Shown here: positions 7,666 through 17,165 of the stretch, piece after piece
How positions within the stretch are numbered: the stretch's first letter is position 1
Layout of the letters: the number at the start of each line of letters is the position of its first letter
From: Sorangium cellulosum
GTDB lineage: Bacteria > Myxococcota_A > Polyangia > Polyangiales > Polyangiaceae
Reading direction: 5' to 3'
Assembly (NCBI RefSeq): GCF_004135735.1
Contig: NZ_CP012670.1
Location: 8,627,501-8,691,500 of the forward strand
Length of the DNA stretch: 64,000 nucleotides
The notes under the pieces: generated by a model
What the model was told of the DNA's origin: nothing
The model's input: the letters and a program-made list of their open reading frames with translations, nothing else
Databases searched by the model: none
Position numbers and translations under genes: made by a program

Positions 7666-9612
7666 TCAGGAGGCGTCGCGAGCGCCGGCAGGGATGAGGT
7701 CGACGCGGCCGAGCTCCTCGTTGGTCGAGGCGATGGCGGCGCGGATCGGCTCGCCGACACCGTAGCGGCGGTCCGCGCCGATCAGCGCCTGGGCGGCGGC
7801 GTCGATGCGGTACGGGCCGCCCGGCAGCGCCTCCAGCGCGAGGGTGCCCGTCGCGCCGGACTCGACCATCTGCACGACCAGGCCGAACGGCTTGATGGCC
7901 ACGATGTTGCCCTCGATCTCCTCGCCGATGCGGGTGGCGAACAGGCGCGCCACGAGCATGCGGTGCCGCTCCGTCTCGGCCTTCGCCGCGCTGCGCGCGC
8001 GCGCGTTCAGGTGGTGGGCGAGCGACGCGAGCGCCTCGACGTCCGCGTGCTGATCGCGGCGGCCCTGGAGGTAGCGCTTGACCACGCGGTGCACCGCGAG
8101 ATCCGCGTAGCGGCGGATCGGCGAGGTGAAGTGCAGGTACAGCGGGGCGCCCAGGCCGAAATGCAGGCCCGGGTCGGCCGTGTAGCGGGCGGGGCCGAGC
8201 GCCTTGCCGAGCACGGTGCGGATGGCCGGCGCGATCCCCGACCCGCGGAACTGCGCCTCGAACGCCGCCAGGCCGCGCGGGGAGAGGCGCGGGCCGAAGC
8301 CGGCCTCGACGCCGAAGTTGTGCGCGAAGCGCTCGAGCGCCCGGACGCGCTCCTCGGTGGGCTCGTCGTGCACGCGGTAGACGCCGGGGAGCCCGCGCGC
8401 CACGAGCCAGCTCGCCACGGCCTCGTTCGCCGCCACCATCAGCCGCTCGATGAGGCGATGCGCGCCCGTGTCGGCGCGCGGGGAGACGCCGGTCGGCTCG
8501 CGCGTCTCGGCGTCGAGCGTCACGTAGGCCTCCTCGCGATCGAGCTCGACGCCGCCGCGCGCCGCGCGGACCGTCGACAGCCGCGCGGCCGCGGTGCGGA
8601 GCCAGCGCACGAGCGGCTCGACCTCCCCGGGGACGCCCGCGGAGCGGCCCGTCGTCAGGAACTCCTCGACCGCGTCGTACGTGAGGCGGGCGCGCGAGCG
8701 GATCACGCTCTCGTGGAGATCGATCGAGGTGACGCCGCCCTCGGGATCGATGCGCAGCTCGACGGTGAGCGCGAGCCGATCGACCCCCGGCAGCAGGCTC
8801 GCCGCCTCGCTGGAGATCGCGTCGGGGAGCATCGGGATGACGCGGCCGGCGAGGTAGACGCTCGTCCCGCGGGCGCGGGCCTCGAGGTCGAGCGGCGAGC
8901 CCTCCGGGACGAACGCGTCGACGTCGGCGATCGAGACGAGGACGCGGAGCGCGCCGTCGAGGCCGGCGGGCAGCACCGAGACGGCGTCGTCGATGTCCGT
9001 GGTGAGGGGCGAGTCGATCGTGACCGTGATGAGGTCGCGCAGGTCGCGCCGGCCGCGCGCGAGCTCGCGCTCGAGCGAGGCCGCGGCGGCGGACGCGCGG
9101 GACGCCTCGACGACCTCGCCCGGGAAGACGGACCGCACGCCGTTGCGGGCGAGGCAGCGCTCGATGCCGAGATCGGCGCCCGGCGCGACGACGCGCGCCG
9201 GGGCGACCGCCGCGCCCTCGATGGCGGCCACGACCGCCGTGCCCTCGGCGAGGTCGTCGGCGCTGCCCGGCTTGAACGGCCAGTCCGTGTTGGAGACGAG
9301 GCGATCGACCCGGAGGTGCGGCCGCTTCGCGTGCATCACGACCGTCCCGAAGAGCTCGGTGCGGTCGCGATGGACGAGGGAGAGCTGCGACGCGCTGTAG
9401 CGCCCCGGCTCGGCCTCGGTGACCACCGCGTCCACGACGTCGCCGTCGAGGAACGGGTTCAGGTCGGGCGGCGTCACGAAGGCGGTCGCCGGGGCAAGGG
9501 CAGCGCCGTTCGGCCTGCCCGACGCGCCCCCCTTCTCAGGCCAGGCCTCGATGTTCAGGAACCCGAAGCCGCGCGGGTTGACCGAGATGCGTCCACGAAC
9601 CAGGGCATGCAT
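7666..9612 (-). CDS. RNase II/R family 3'-5' exoribonuclease
   Basis: A 648-residue RNB-family exoribonuclease that degrades RNA processively from the 3' end in the cytoplasm. The N-terminal cold-shock-like region (about 1-180) precedes the RNB domain. The metal site reads TIDSPLTTDIDDA, with Asp200, Asp206, Asp208 and Asp209, closer to the E. coli RNase II pattern than to RNase R as I remember them. The RNB signature HFTSPIRRYADL is present, and an S1-type domain closes the protein (EIEGNIVAIKPFGLVVQM). The length equals RNase II (about 640) and is shorter than RNase R. It lacks the Lys-rich tail of RNase R. It converges on the SBBP lipoprotein gene with a 6-bp gap and is divergent from the FHA gene. 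Confidence 0.93.
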   Translation of the reverse strand: MHALVRGRISVNPRGFGFLNIEAWPEKGGASGRPNGAALAPATAFVTPPDLNPFLDGDVVDAVVTEAEPGRYSASQLSLVHRDRTELFGTVVMHAKRPHLRVDRLVSNTDWPFKPGSADDLAEGTAVVAAIEGAAVAPARVVAPGADLGIERCLARNGVRSVFPGEVVEASRASAAAASLERELARGRRDLRDLITVTIDSPLTTDIDDAVSVLPAGLDGALRVLVSIADVDAFVPEGSPLDLEARARGTSVYLAGRVIPMLPDAISSEAASLLPGVDRLALTVELRIDPEGGVTSIDLHESVIRSRARLTYDAVEEFLTTGRSAGVPGEVEPLVRWLRTAAARLSTVRAARGGVELDREEAYVTLDAETREPTGVSPRADTGAHRLIERLMVAANEAVASWLVARGLPGVYRVHDEPTEERVRALERFAHNFGVEAGFGPRLSPRGLAAFEAQFRGSGIAPAIRTVLGKALGPARYTADPGLHFGLGAPLYLHFTSPIRRYADLAVHRVVKRYLQGRRDQHADVEALASLAHHLNARARSAAKAETERHRMLVARLFATRIGEEIEGNIVAIKPFGLVVQMVESGATGTLALEALPGGPYRIDAAAQALIGADRRYGVGEPIRAAIASTNEELGRVDLIPAGARDAS

Positions 9613-9851
9613 GGGCGCTGACGGTACGCCAGATGCGGCAAGATTCGAGCGCCAGCAGCCCAGAAGACGTCAGGAAAGTCATCCAGCCGAGCAAGGAGAG
9701 CCCGGGGAGCGCACAGCTCCGGCAATATTCCCGTGCCGCGGACAAGGTGGGGGCGTCAGCAACGATCCCGCGGCGCGGCCGCGTGGCAGGGCGGCAAACG
9801 TTCGCACCCCCACGGATCGGCGTCACCAGATCGGCCTATACTCGGCGCAAC

Positions 9852-10382
9852 GTGGAAGAATCAGGGGACCTCCTCGAGCTGGCGCGCGTGATGCCGCGAG
9901 ACCGCTTCGTCCGGCGGGTGACGAACCTGCTTCTCGTGGTGTCCGAGGCCAGCCTGGACAGCCAGCAGATCGCGTTCCGGACCGTCGCCGCCTCGCCGGC
10001 CGCGCACCGGAAGCCGCCGCCCCCGCCGGGGCCGACGAGCGAGGTGTTCGAGATCGCCAAGGCCAAGGGCAACCCGTATCCCGATCAGATCTCGGTGGGC
10101 CGCACGCGCAACTGCGACGTCGTGCTGCGCAACCCCTCGGTGTCGAAGCTGCACGCCCATTTCCGGCGCGACGCGGAGCAGCGGCTCGTGCTCATCGACA
10201 ACGGCTCACAGAACGGCACCCGCGTGAACGGCAAGCTGCTCTCCGAGAACGAGCCGCAGGTGGTCGCGGTGGGCGACGTGATCCAGTTCGGCCGCATGAC
10301 GACCTCGCTGCTCGACGCGGCCCGCCTCTTCGACATCGTGCGCGAGCAGGCGCGCCTCGCCAGGGAGCAGGCGAACCACTGA
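9852..10382 (+). CDS. FHA-domain protein
   Basis: A 176-residue protein with a C-terminal FHA domain, a phosphothreonine-binding module that pairs with Ser/Thr kinases. The motifs are SVGRTRNCDV (81-90), SVSKLHAHF (96-104) and NGSQNGTRVNG (117-127), so the core Arg, Ser, His and Asn residues are kept. The N-terminal 60 residues (MPRDRFVRRVTNLLLVVSEA) form a short conserved-looking segment followed by a Pro run. The frame is open upstream to ATG 9633, but that part has poor coding character, so I prefer GTG 9852. A TATACT hexamer lies at about 9836-9841, which would be too close for a leadered transcript from the GTG. The kinase operon starting at 15114 is a natural partner, by inference only. 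Confidence 0.85.
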   Translation: MEESGDLLELARVMPRDRFVRRVTNLLLVVSEASLDSQQIAFRTVAASPAAHRKPPPPPGPTSEVFEIAKAKGNPYPDQISVGRTRNCDVVLRNPSVSKLHAHFRRDAEQRLVLIDNGSQNGTRVNGKLLSENEPQVVAVGDVIQFGRMTTSLLDAARLFDIVREQARLAREQANH

Positions 10383-10426
10383 GCGCGGCAGGGGGGTGAT
10401 GCCCGCCGGGGGCTCACCGGAGGGGC

Positions 10427-12322
10427 TTAGAACCGGTATCCGACGGCGAGGTTCGGGAAGAGCATCGTGAACGTGCCGTGGGCTCGCTCCTCGAACACCA
10501 CCTTCTTGCCCGGCGCGCAGTCGACGGTGGGGCTCGCCTCGTCGCACCGCCCGCCGACCACGTAGGTGTCGCCCGTCTCGTGCGGCGGGCCATCGACGAG
10601 GAAGAAGCCGACGCCCACGCCCGCGCTGGCGCTGAGGCGCCCGAGCTTCAACCGGAGCCTGAGCTCCGGCATCGCGAACGGGGCGGCCGAGCGCACGGGG
10701 AGCCCCCCGTTGTGCACGGCCACGCGGACGGTCCTCGTCGCATCGGACGCCGTGCCGGTCACCTCGTCGCGGGTCTCGGCGAGCACCACGCCGAGGCCGA
10801 GCGCGGCGCCGACGTCGAGCCATGAAAAGAGCCCGTGACGGTAGCTGCCGCCGACCATCACCGTCACGCCGGCCATCTGGAGCTCGTCGCGCATCGCGTA
10901 CGTGACGGGGAGCCTGTCCGGGCCCCCGCCCGGCGCCGCGAACGAGGTCTCCACCGAGCGCTCGAGCCCCGCCTGGAGATGCAGGTACCCGGCCGTGAGC
11001 TCGATGGCAGCGCCGACAGGGAACTCGTAGCTGCCGCGCAGGCCGGCGAGGACGCCGGCAGGGGGCGAGCCGCTGGAGCAGCGATAGCGATCACAGCTCA
11101 GCTCGGCCCCGCTGTGGAGCGACGAGGCAGACGCGTGGCCGACGAGCGCCTCCAGCCAGAAGACGCCGATCTTCCGCCCCCAGCGCGGGTGGGCCTCGTC
11201 GATCGCGAGCGGCAACACGAACTCGCCCGTCGTCGTCCGATCGACGGTCGAGCGCATCGTGCGCGGGAAATACCCCGGCTCGTGCGCCTCGAAGGTGTGG
11301 CGCCCGAGCGGCAGCGCCCCGCGCCACTGGCCCTTGCCGACGGGGACGCCGTTGATGGTCAGGTCCGCGGTGAGCGGCCGGGCGACGACGCGGAGCTCCT
11401 GTCCGAGGGGACCCGCCTCGACGGTCGCGACGGCGACCTGCCCCGCGATGACGCTCACCTCGCGCGGCGCGGAGCCGAGATCGGCCTTGCGCACCGAGTA
11501 GAAGTGCGGGCCCGGCGCGAGCGCTCCCTCCCACGGGAGCTGCCCGATGAGCGCGCCGTCGACGTAGAGATCGGCCCCGACGAGCCGGTCGTCCTCGATC
11601 CTCAGCCGGCCCGTGCTGGCGAGCGGCTCCAGCTTGGCGTCCACCGAGAGGGTCGCCGCGACCCGGACGGAGAGGATCCTCTCGAACGTGCGCCAGCCGT
11701 CCTTGAGCACGCGGAGCGTGTGATCCCCGGGGAGCAGCCGGATCGGCCCGGCGAGGGGGAGCCGGCCGCGCGGCCTGCCGTCGATGAGCACCAGGCCGTC
11801 GACGTTCGACGAGACGACGACGTTGCCGATGCGCGCCCGGAGCCGGGTGATCGTGGACGCGACGCCCCTGCGCTCCGCGTCGCCGAGCTCGGCGCGGAGC
11901 TCCGTGAGCAGCACCTCGTAGAGCTCGAGCGCCTCGTCGTAGCGCCCGAGCTGCTCGAGGCAGTACGCGGCGTTGAGGGTGTTGGGCACCGAGGCGACCA
12001 GCTGGCGCGAGCTCAGGTAGAGCTCGAGCGCGCGCTGGTGATCGCCGATCTTGCGCAGCTCGTTCCCCTTCTGGAAGAGCTCCTTGGCCCGGGCGAGCGC
12101 CTCGTCCGCCGGCGACCCGGGCGCCGCGGGCGAGGCGGCGGGCGGCTCGGGCGCCGCGGGCGAGGCGGCGGGCGGCTCGGGCGCCGCGGCGGGCGGACCG
12201 GACGGTTCGCCATGGGCTTTCGCGGTCTGCGCGCGGGCCAGGGGCGCGAGCGCCGCAACCCCCGCGACGAACAGGCTCGCCGCGGCGGCGAGCCGTGGGA
12301 GGCGCGGCCGCAGGATCACCAC
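10427..12322 (-). CDS. TPR and PEGA-like envelope protein
   Basis: A 631-residue exported protein. A signal peptide (residues 1-31, ending in ALAPLARAQ) is followed by a Pro/Ala linker with a repeated EPPAASPAAP unit. Next are two or three TPR-like helices (ALELYLSSRQLV, YDEALELYEVLL), then several PEGA-like segments (DGRPRGRLPLAGP, LLPGDHTLRVLKDGWRTF, DGALIGQLPWEG, PLGRHTFEAHEPGYFP). The last 200 residues alternate hydrophobic positions and end in AVGYRF with a terminal Phe, suggesting an outer-membrane barrel. The start is GTG 12322, which overlaps the kinase stop by 7 bp, so the two are translationally coupled. It may be the surface arm of that kinase's pathway, but this is inferred from operon structure alone. 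Confidence 0.88.
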   Translation of the reverse strand: MVILRPRLPRLAAAASLFVAGVAALAPLARAQTAKAHGEPSGPPAAAPEPPAASPAAPEPPAASPAAPGSPADEALARAKELFQKGNELRKIGDHQRALELYLSSRQLVASVPNTLNAAYCLEQLGRYDEALELYEVLLTELRAELGDAERRGVASTITRLRARIGNVVVSSNVDGLVLIDGRPRGRLPLAGPIRLLPGDHTLRVLKDGWRTFERILSVRVAATLSVDAKLEPLASTGRLRIEDDRLVGADLYVDGALIGQLPWEGALAPGPHFYSVRKADLGSAPREVSVIAGQVAVATVEAGPLGQELRVVARPLTADLTINGVPVGKGQWRGALPLGRHTFEAHEPGYFPRTMRSTVDRTTTGEFVLPLAIDEAHPRWGRKIGVFWLEALVGHASASSLHSGAELSCDRYRCSSGSPPAGVLAGLRGSYEFPVGAAIELTAGYLHLQAGLERSVETSFAAPGGGPDRLPVTYAMRDELQMAGVTVMVGGSYRHGLFSWLDVGAALGLGVVLAETRDEVTGTASDATRTVRVAVHNGGLPVRSAAPFAMPELRLRLKLGRLSASAGVGVGFFLVDGPPHETGDTYVVGGRCDEASPTVDCAPGKKVVFEERAHGTFTMLFPNLAVGYRF

Positions 12323-15114
12323 CGATCGACCGGCATCACCGCGGTCGGCGCCGGCTCGACCGACGGCGCCTCGACGGAGGGGGCAGGCGCGCCGCCCGCA
12401 GGACCGCCCGCGGGAGAAGAGCCGCGCGGAGCGCGGCGCGTCCGTTCGCGTCGAGGGACAGGCCCGGTGGCCAGGGTCGAGGGCGCCGGCGCGAGCGGCT
12501 GGAGCTCGATGCGCTCGGGGTGGACCGTGCCGTCGCTCAGCATGAACACCGTCGCCTTCGTGGTCGCTCCGCCGCGGCTCACCTCGACCTCGAACATGTC
12601 GCCAGGCTGGCCCGTCAGATCGAGCCGGCCGTCGCTCACGTCGCGCGCCGCACCGTTGACCCGCGCCGTCGCTTCCTTCGGAAGCGCCACCCTCGCCGTG
12701 AAGGGCGCGGCTGGCCGGGGCGCCGCCGGCGGCGCGGACGCAGCCGGCGCGGACGCGGCCGACGGCGCAGACGCGGCCGACAGCGCGGGCGCGGCAGGCG
12801 GCGCAGACGCGGGCGCGGCGGACGGCGCGGCGGGCCCGCGCTGGGCGACGGCCGCCGCGGGCTCGCCCTCGCCCGTCGCGCCGCGCAGGGCGAGGCCCGC
12901 GGCGAGCGCGGCGAGCGCGGCGACCGTGACGGCCGCGCCGACGAGGCGCCTCCGCCCGCCGCCGGGCGGCTGCGACGCCGTGAACGAGCTGCCGCCGAGC
13001 GAGCGCTCGTCCCCGTCGACCGAACGAGAGCCCCTGGACTCGCGGCGCAGCTCGGACATCGGCGTGGCGCGGGCGCGCCGCTCCGCGTCGATGCCGCGCA
13101 GCAGATCCAGCGTGACGACCTCGGTGCCGTCGGCGTGCGGCGCGAGCGCGGCGATCATCTCCTCCATGCTCTGCCAGCGCTCGGCCGGATCCCTGCGGAG
13201 GCCGCGGTGCACCACCGCCGCGAGGCCCGGCTCGATCCACGGCGCCGCCTCGCCGAGCGGCGGCACGCGCTCGGTGCAGATCGAGAGCAGGAGCTCGGCC
13301 AGCGAGGCGCTCGGATCCCAGGGGCAGCTCCCGCAGAGCGCCTGGTAGAGCGAGACGGAGAGGCTCCAGATGTCCGAGCGGTGATCGACGTCCTTCGCCA
13401 TCTTCACCTGCTCGGGCGACATGTAGATCGGCGACCCGAGCACCCCGCCGGCGCGCGTGAGCTCGTGCGATACGCCGTCCCCCGTGCGCTTCGCGATGCC
13501 GAAGTCGCAGACCTTGACCACGAGCCTGCGATCGCTCGACGAGGGCGGGCGGAGGGAGCTCGGCGGGCGGCGGGTGGACGGCGGCGGGACGATCGAGCCC
13601 GGGATGCGCTGGCCGGGCTGCAGCGCGGCGCCCGAGGCGCGGCCGGACGGGGGCGCCACCGAGACCGGCGCGCGGTGGAGCGCGCCCTCGAACGGCGCGT
13701 GCAGGAAGAGGTTCGCCGGCTTGATGTCGCGGTGCACGATCCCCGCGGCGTGCGCCGCCGCGAGCCCGCGCGCCGCCTGGATGAACACGCGCACGACCGG
13801 CGCGGGCTCCAGCGGCCCGCGCATCCTGAGGAGCCTGGCGAGATCGGCGCCGTGGAGCAGCTCCATGATGATGAACGGGGTCGCGAGCGTGAGATCCGTC
13901 CCGAGCTCGAACGTCTTCACCACGTGCGGGCTGTGGATCGCGGTCACCGCGCGCGCCTCGCGGATGAAGCGCCTCACGGCGTGGTCGTCCTGCCCGACGG
14001 CGCTCCGGAAGATGACCTTGGCCGCGACGCGCCGTCCGTCGGGCGACTCCGCCTCGTAGACGGCGCCCATCCCGCCGCGCCCGAGGAGGCGGCGCACCGC
14101 GTACCGGCCGCCGAGCTCGCGGCCGACGAGCGGATCGGTCTCGGCGTCGGCGCGCTCCGCGATGAGCTCGCGCAGCTCGGGATCGAGCGGCCTCAGCATG
14201 TCGATCGCGAGCCGCTCCTCGCCGTCGCCGGCCGCGCGCAGCGCCTCGGCGAACGCCTCGATCGACGGGTAGCGGCGCTGCACGTCGCTGTGCAGCGCGA
14301 GCGAGAGCGCGGTCGCGAGGCGCGCCTCGATCCACGGGGCGCGGTCCTGGATCGACGGGAGCTGCGCCACGGACGACCTCGCGTCCGCGCCGGTGTCGTC
14401 CGGGCCGAGGTCGGCGGTGTCGGGCGTGACGTCGAGCTCGGCCCACGGCGAGGCGCCGCAGAGCATCTCGTAGAGCGTCGCCGCCAGGCCGAACACGTCG
14501 CCGCGGACGTCCGCCGCGGGATCGCTCGGCCCCGACGCCTCCCGCTCGTGACCGCCGCTCCTCGCCTTGCCCGGATCCGAGGCGGCCGTGTCGTGGCCCT
14601 TCGAGAGCCCGAAGCCGAAGACGCGGACCAGGACCTCCCCGTCCGGGAGGTGCTCCAGGAAGAGGCGCGGCGGCCGGACATCGCGGTAGATCAGCCCCGC
14701 CGCGTGGACCGCCGAGAGGCCCGCGGCGGCCTGGAGCGCGATCCGCACGGCGATGTCCGGCGAGAGCGGCCCCGTCTCCGCGAGCAGGGCGCCGACGTCG
14801 GAGCCCTCGAGCATCGGCATCACGAGATAGGCCAGATCGCGCTCGAGATCGTGGCCCGCGTCGATGATCGGGACGACATGAGGGTTGTCGATCTTCGACG
14901 TGACGCTCGCCTCGCGGCTGAGGCGCGACAGGGTGTCCTCGGAGACCACCTCGGGCCGCAGGACCTTCAGCGCGACGCGGCGGCCGGACGGACCCAGGGC
15001 CTCGAACACGACGCCGTGCCCCTGCGCGGAGAGGACGCGAACGAGCCGATATCCACCGGTGAGCGCGCCCCCCACGAGCGTCGTCGGATCCACCAGACGA
15101 GCTGTCCGGCCCAT
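12316..15114 (-). CDS. membrane Ser/Thr kinase with pseudokinase-kinase tandem
   Basis: A 932-residue protein with two kinase-fold domains. Domain 1 (about 21-295) keeps VALK (Lys50) but has YRDVRPPR where HRDxKxxN is expected (143-150) and FGFG in place of DFG (166-169), so both metal-binding residues are lost. Domain 2 (about 337-660) is intact: LGRGGMG (344-350), VAAK (Lys366), HRDIKPAN (461-468), CDFG (Asp537) and YMSPEQ (564-569). A Ser/Pro-rich insert of about 60 residues separates its catalytic loop from DFG. One membrane helix (about 724-744) is followed by an Ala/Pro-rich stretch and a small external domain. ATG 15114 is chosen because GAGG sits 3 bp upstream; ATG 15126 is possible. 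The TPR/PEGA gene overlaps the stop. Confidence 0.94.
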   Translation of the reverse strand: MGRTARLVDPTTLVGGALTGGYRLVRVLSAQGHGVVFEALGPSGRRVALKVLRPEVVSEDTLSRLSREASVTSKIDNPHVVPIIDAGHDLERDLAYLVMPMLEGSDVGALLAETGPLSPDIAVRIALQAAAGLSAVHAAGLIYRDVRPPRLFLEHLPDGEVLVRVFGFGLSKGHDTAASDPGKARSGGHEREASGPSDPAADVRGDVFGLAATLYEMLCGASPWAELDVTPDTADLGPDDTGADARSSVAQLPSIQDRAPWIEARLATALSLALHSDVQRRYPSIEAFAEALRAAGDGEERLAIDMLRPLDPELRELIAERADAETDPLVGRELGGRYAVRRLLGRGGMGAVYEAESPDGRRVAAKVIFRSAVGQDDHAVRRFIREARAVTAIHSPHVVKTFELGTDLTLATPFIIMELLHGADLARLLRMRGPLEPAPVVRVFIQAARGLAAAHAAGIVHRDIKPANLFLHAPFEGALHRAPVSVAPPSGRASGAALQPGQRIPGSIVPPPSTRRPPSSLRPPSSSDRRLVVKVCDFGIAKRTGDGVSHELTRAGGVLGSPIYMSPEQVKMAKDVDHRSDIWSLSVSLYQALCGSCPWDPSASLAELLLSICTERVPPLGEAAPWIEPGLAAVVHRGLRRDPAERWQSMEEMIAALAPHADGTEVVTLDLLRGIDAERRARATPMSELRRESRGSRSVDGDERSLGGSSFTASQPPGGGRRRLVGAAVTVAALAALAAGLALRGATGEGEPAAAVAQRGPAAPSAAPASAPPAAPALSAASAPSAASAPAASAPPAAPRPAAPFTARVALPKEATARVNGAARDVSDGRLDLTGQPGDMFEVEVSRGGATTKATVFMLSDGTVHPERIELQPLAPAPSTLATGPVPRRERTRRAPRGSSPAGGPAGGAPAPSVEAPSVEPAPTAVMPVDRW

Positions 15115-15700
15115 GACCTCGAGCATACGACGGCCCATCGCGCCCCACAAAGCACGAGGTATCACGCGACATCGTAATCGTGGGCGCGCCGCGTCGCGCG
15201 GGCCGCATCCGCCGAGGGCAGGCCGCAACACGCCGTGACGGGCCGCGGCGAGCCGCGTGAGCACAGGGCGCCTGCCATCCACCCACAGCGACGTCACGGC
15301 CGGATCGGCCGCTGCGACGCCGAGGCCGGGCCGGCAGGCCCCGGAGCGGAGCGGCGCCGCGGAGGAGGCGGGGCAGCGCGCTCGCGCTCCCCGGGGGGCC
15401 CGGGCCCCCTCCGCGCGGGCTCGCGCCGGGCCCCGGGCGCAGGCCGGCGGAGCGCGGGCGCGCGGCGGGCTCGTCGACTTCCATGTGGGAACGACAACCG
15501 CAGATGGCGCGGTATTCGGCCCTCCGGAGACTCGGTATGTCTGCCGGACGATGAGCGATTTGTCTTGCCCACTGGCGAGCCGCGACACTAGATTCGCATC
15601 ATCGGATTCACCGCCGCTCGATCAGGATCCGAGCAGGACTGGTTGTTCTCACCGGCGCACATCGATGTGCGCCTCCCCCGCCGGGGGACATGGAGGCACC
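15115..15700. other. divergent intergenic region, 586 bp
   Basis: This spacer lies between the kinase operon and the cytochrome c peroxidase gene. The middle (about 15300-15480) is extremely GC-rich with runs such as CCGGGGGGCCCGGGCCCCC, able to form strong hairpins. The right part (15480-15660) is more balanced in composition and holds the candidate promoter at 15565. Open frames in this stretch look like composition artefacts and I support none of them. Confidence 0.5.
15565..15594 (+). promoter_or_regulatory. candidate sigma70-type promoter
   Basis: TTGCCC at 15565-15570 and TAGATT at 15589-15594 are separated by 18 bp, about 107 bp upstream of the cytochrome c peroxidase start. The match to the consensus is partial, so this is only a candidate. 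Confidence 0.3.
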
Positions 15701-17101
15701 TTGACCCTGCGATGCTTCGAGCGGGCGCTCGTCGCGCTGGCGACGGCTGTCGTTCTCACGCTCCTCCTCGCGCGCGCGGCGCACGCCAGGAGGTGCTCTG
15801 ACGTCGATGAGCGCCTCGCGGAGACGCTCGCCCGACACGGGTTCACGGGAGCGATCGAGTCGACGCTGGAGGAGCGGCTCGGGCGGAGGCTCGACCGCAA
15901 GCTGGCGAGGCTCGGGCGGGAGCTGTTCTACGACAGCATCCTCGGCCTGAACGACGACAACTCGTGCGCCGGGTGCCACTCGCCGACGGCGGGCTTCGCC
16001 GACACGCAATCGATCTCCATCGGTATCGAGAGCAACGGCGTCGTGGGGCCGCGCCGCGCCGGCCCGCGCAACCAGCGCCGCGCCCCCACCGTCATGAACA
16101 CGGCCTTCTATCCCACGCTGATGTGGAACTCGCGGTTCTTCGCCGCGTCCGGCGACCCGTTCGACAACCGCCTCGGGTTCTCGTTCACGTCGCCCGAGGG
16201 GATGTCGCTCTCCTCCTTGCCGCACCTGCTCGTCGCGCAGGCGTTCATCCCCCCGACCGAGATCACGGAGATGACCGGATACGAGGCGCCGTCGTCGCAC
16301 GACCTCGTGCGGGAGGAGGTCGCGGCGCGCGTGAACGCGGTGGAGGCGTACCGCCGGAGGTTCGCGAGGAGCTTCCGCGCGGTGAAGCGGGGGCGCGCCA
16401 TCACCTACGAGATGATCGCGACCGCCATCGCGGAGTTCGAGATGTCGCTGACGTTCGCCGACGCGCCCATCGACAGGTTCGCCCGGGGCCGGAGGAGCGC
16501 GATGACGCTCGAGCAGAAGCGCGGCGCGCTGCTCTTCTTCGGCGAGGCCGGGTGCGTCGGCTGCCACGCGGTCTCGGGGGCGTCCAACGAGATGTTCAGC
16601 GATTTCGAGCAGCACGCCATCGGCGTCCCGCAGATCGTCCCGACCGACGATCCGGCGCTCTCGAACGTCGCCTTCGACGGCCCGAACGCCGATGAGGACT
16701 TCGGGCTGGAGCAGGTCACGGGGGACCCGGCGGATCGGTACAAGTTCAGGACATCGCCCCTGCGCAACGTCGCCCTTCAGCCGACGTTCTTTCACAACGG
16801 CTCGTTCACGTCGCTGGAGGGCGCCATCCGCCACCACCTCGACGTCCGCGCGTCGGCGCTCGCGTACACGAACGACCACCTCGCCCCGGACCTGCAGGGC
16901 GAGATGGGCCCGCTCGCCCCGGTCCTCGACGCCGTGGACCCGCTGCTGAAGAGGCCGATCCGGCTCACCGAGCGGGAGATCCGCTGGCTGGTCGCCTTCG
17001 TCGGCGAGGCGCTGCTCGACCCGCGCGCCACCCCGGAGCGGCTCTCGGCGCTCATCCCGGACGAGCTCCCGAGCGGGCGCGAGCTCCACGACTTCGAGTA
17101 G
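15701..17101 (+). CDS. di-haem cytochrome c peroxidase (CcpA/MauG family)
   Basis: A 466-residue periplasmic c-type cytochrome with two haem sites, CAGCH (Cys89) and CVGCH (Cys285), the layout of bacterial cytochrome c peroxidases and MauG-like enzymes. Other family stretches are RLGRELFYDSILG, RRAPTVMNTAFYP, YKFRTSPLRNVALQPTFFHNG and AFVGEALLDP. These enzymes reduce hydrogen peroxide with electrons from small cytochromes, or oxidise other partners. A signal peptide (LVALATAVVLTLLLARAAHA) is clear. I chose TTG 15701 because GGAGG lies 4 bp upstream and it gives a compact signal peptide; ATG 15665 in the same frame lacks a ribosome site. The final 20 residues are polar. It stands as a single gene. 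Confidence 0.93.
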   Translation: MTLRCFERALVALATAVVLTLLLARAAHARRCSDVDERLAETLARHGFTGAIESTLEERLGRRLDRKLARLGRELFYDSILGLNDDNSCAGCHSPTAGFADTQSISIGIESNGVVGPRRAGPRNQRRAPTVMNTAFYPTLMWNSRFFAASGDPFDNRLGFSFTSPEGMSLSSLPHLLVAQAFIPPTEITEMTGYEAPSSHDLVREEVAARVNAVEAYRRRFARSFRAVKRGRAITYEMIATAIAEFEMSLTFADAPIDRFARGRRSAMTLEQKRGALLFFGEAGCVGCHAVSGASNEMFSDFEQHAIGVPQIVPTDDPALSNVAFDGPNADEDFGLEQVTGDPADRYKFRTSPLRNVALQPTFFHNGSFTSLEGAIRHHLDVRASALAYTNDHLAPDLQGEMGPLAPVLDAVDPLLKRPIRLTEREIRWLVAFVGEALLDPRATPERLSALIPDELPSGRELHDFE

Positions 17102-17165
17102 CCGCGTGCGGGCGGCCGGCGCGCGGCGCGCCCCGCGGCGCGCCGGAGCCGCCTGGGAGGTGCTC

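Noticed and set aside
15235..15591. Short open frames between the kinase and the cytochrome c peroxidase.
   Set aside because: They overlap each other in several frames, are made of Arg/Gly/Ala strings, and have no ribosome site.
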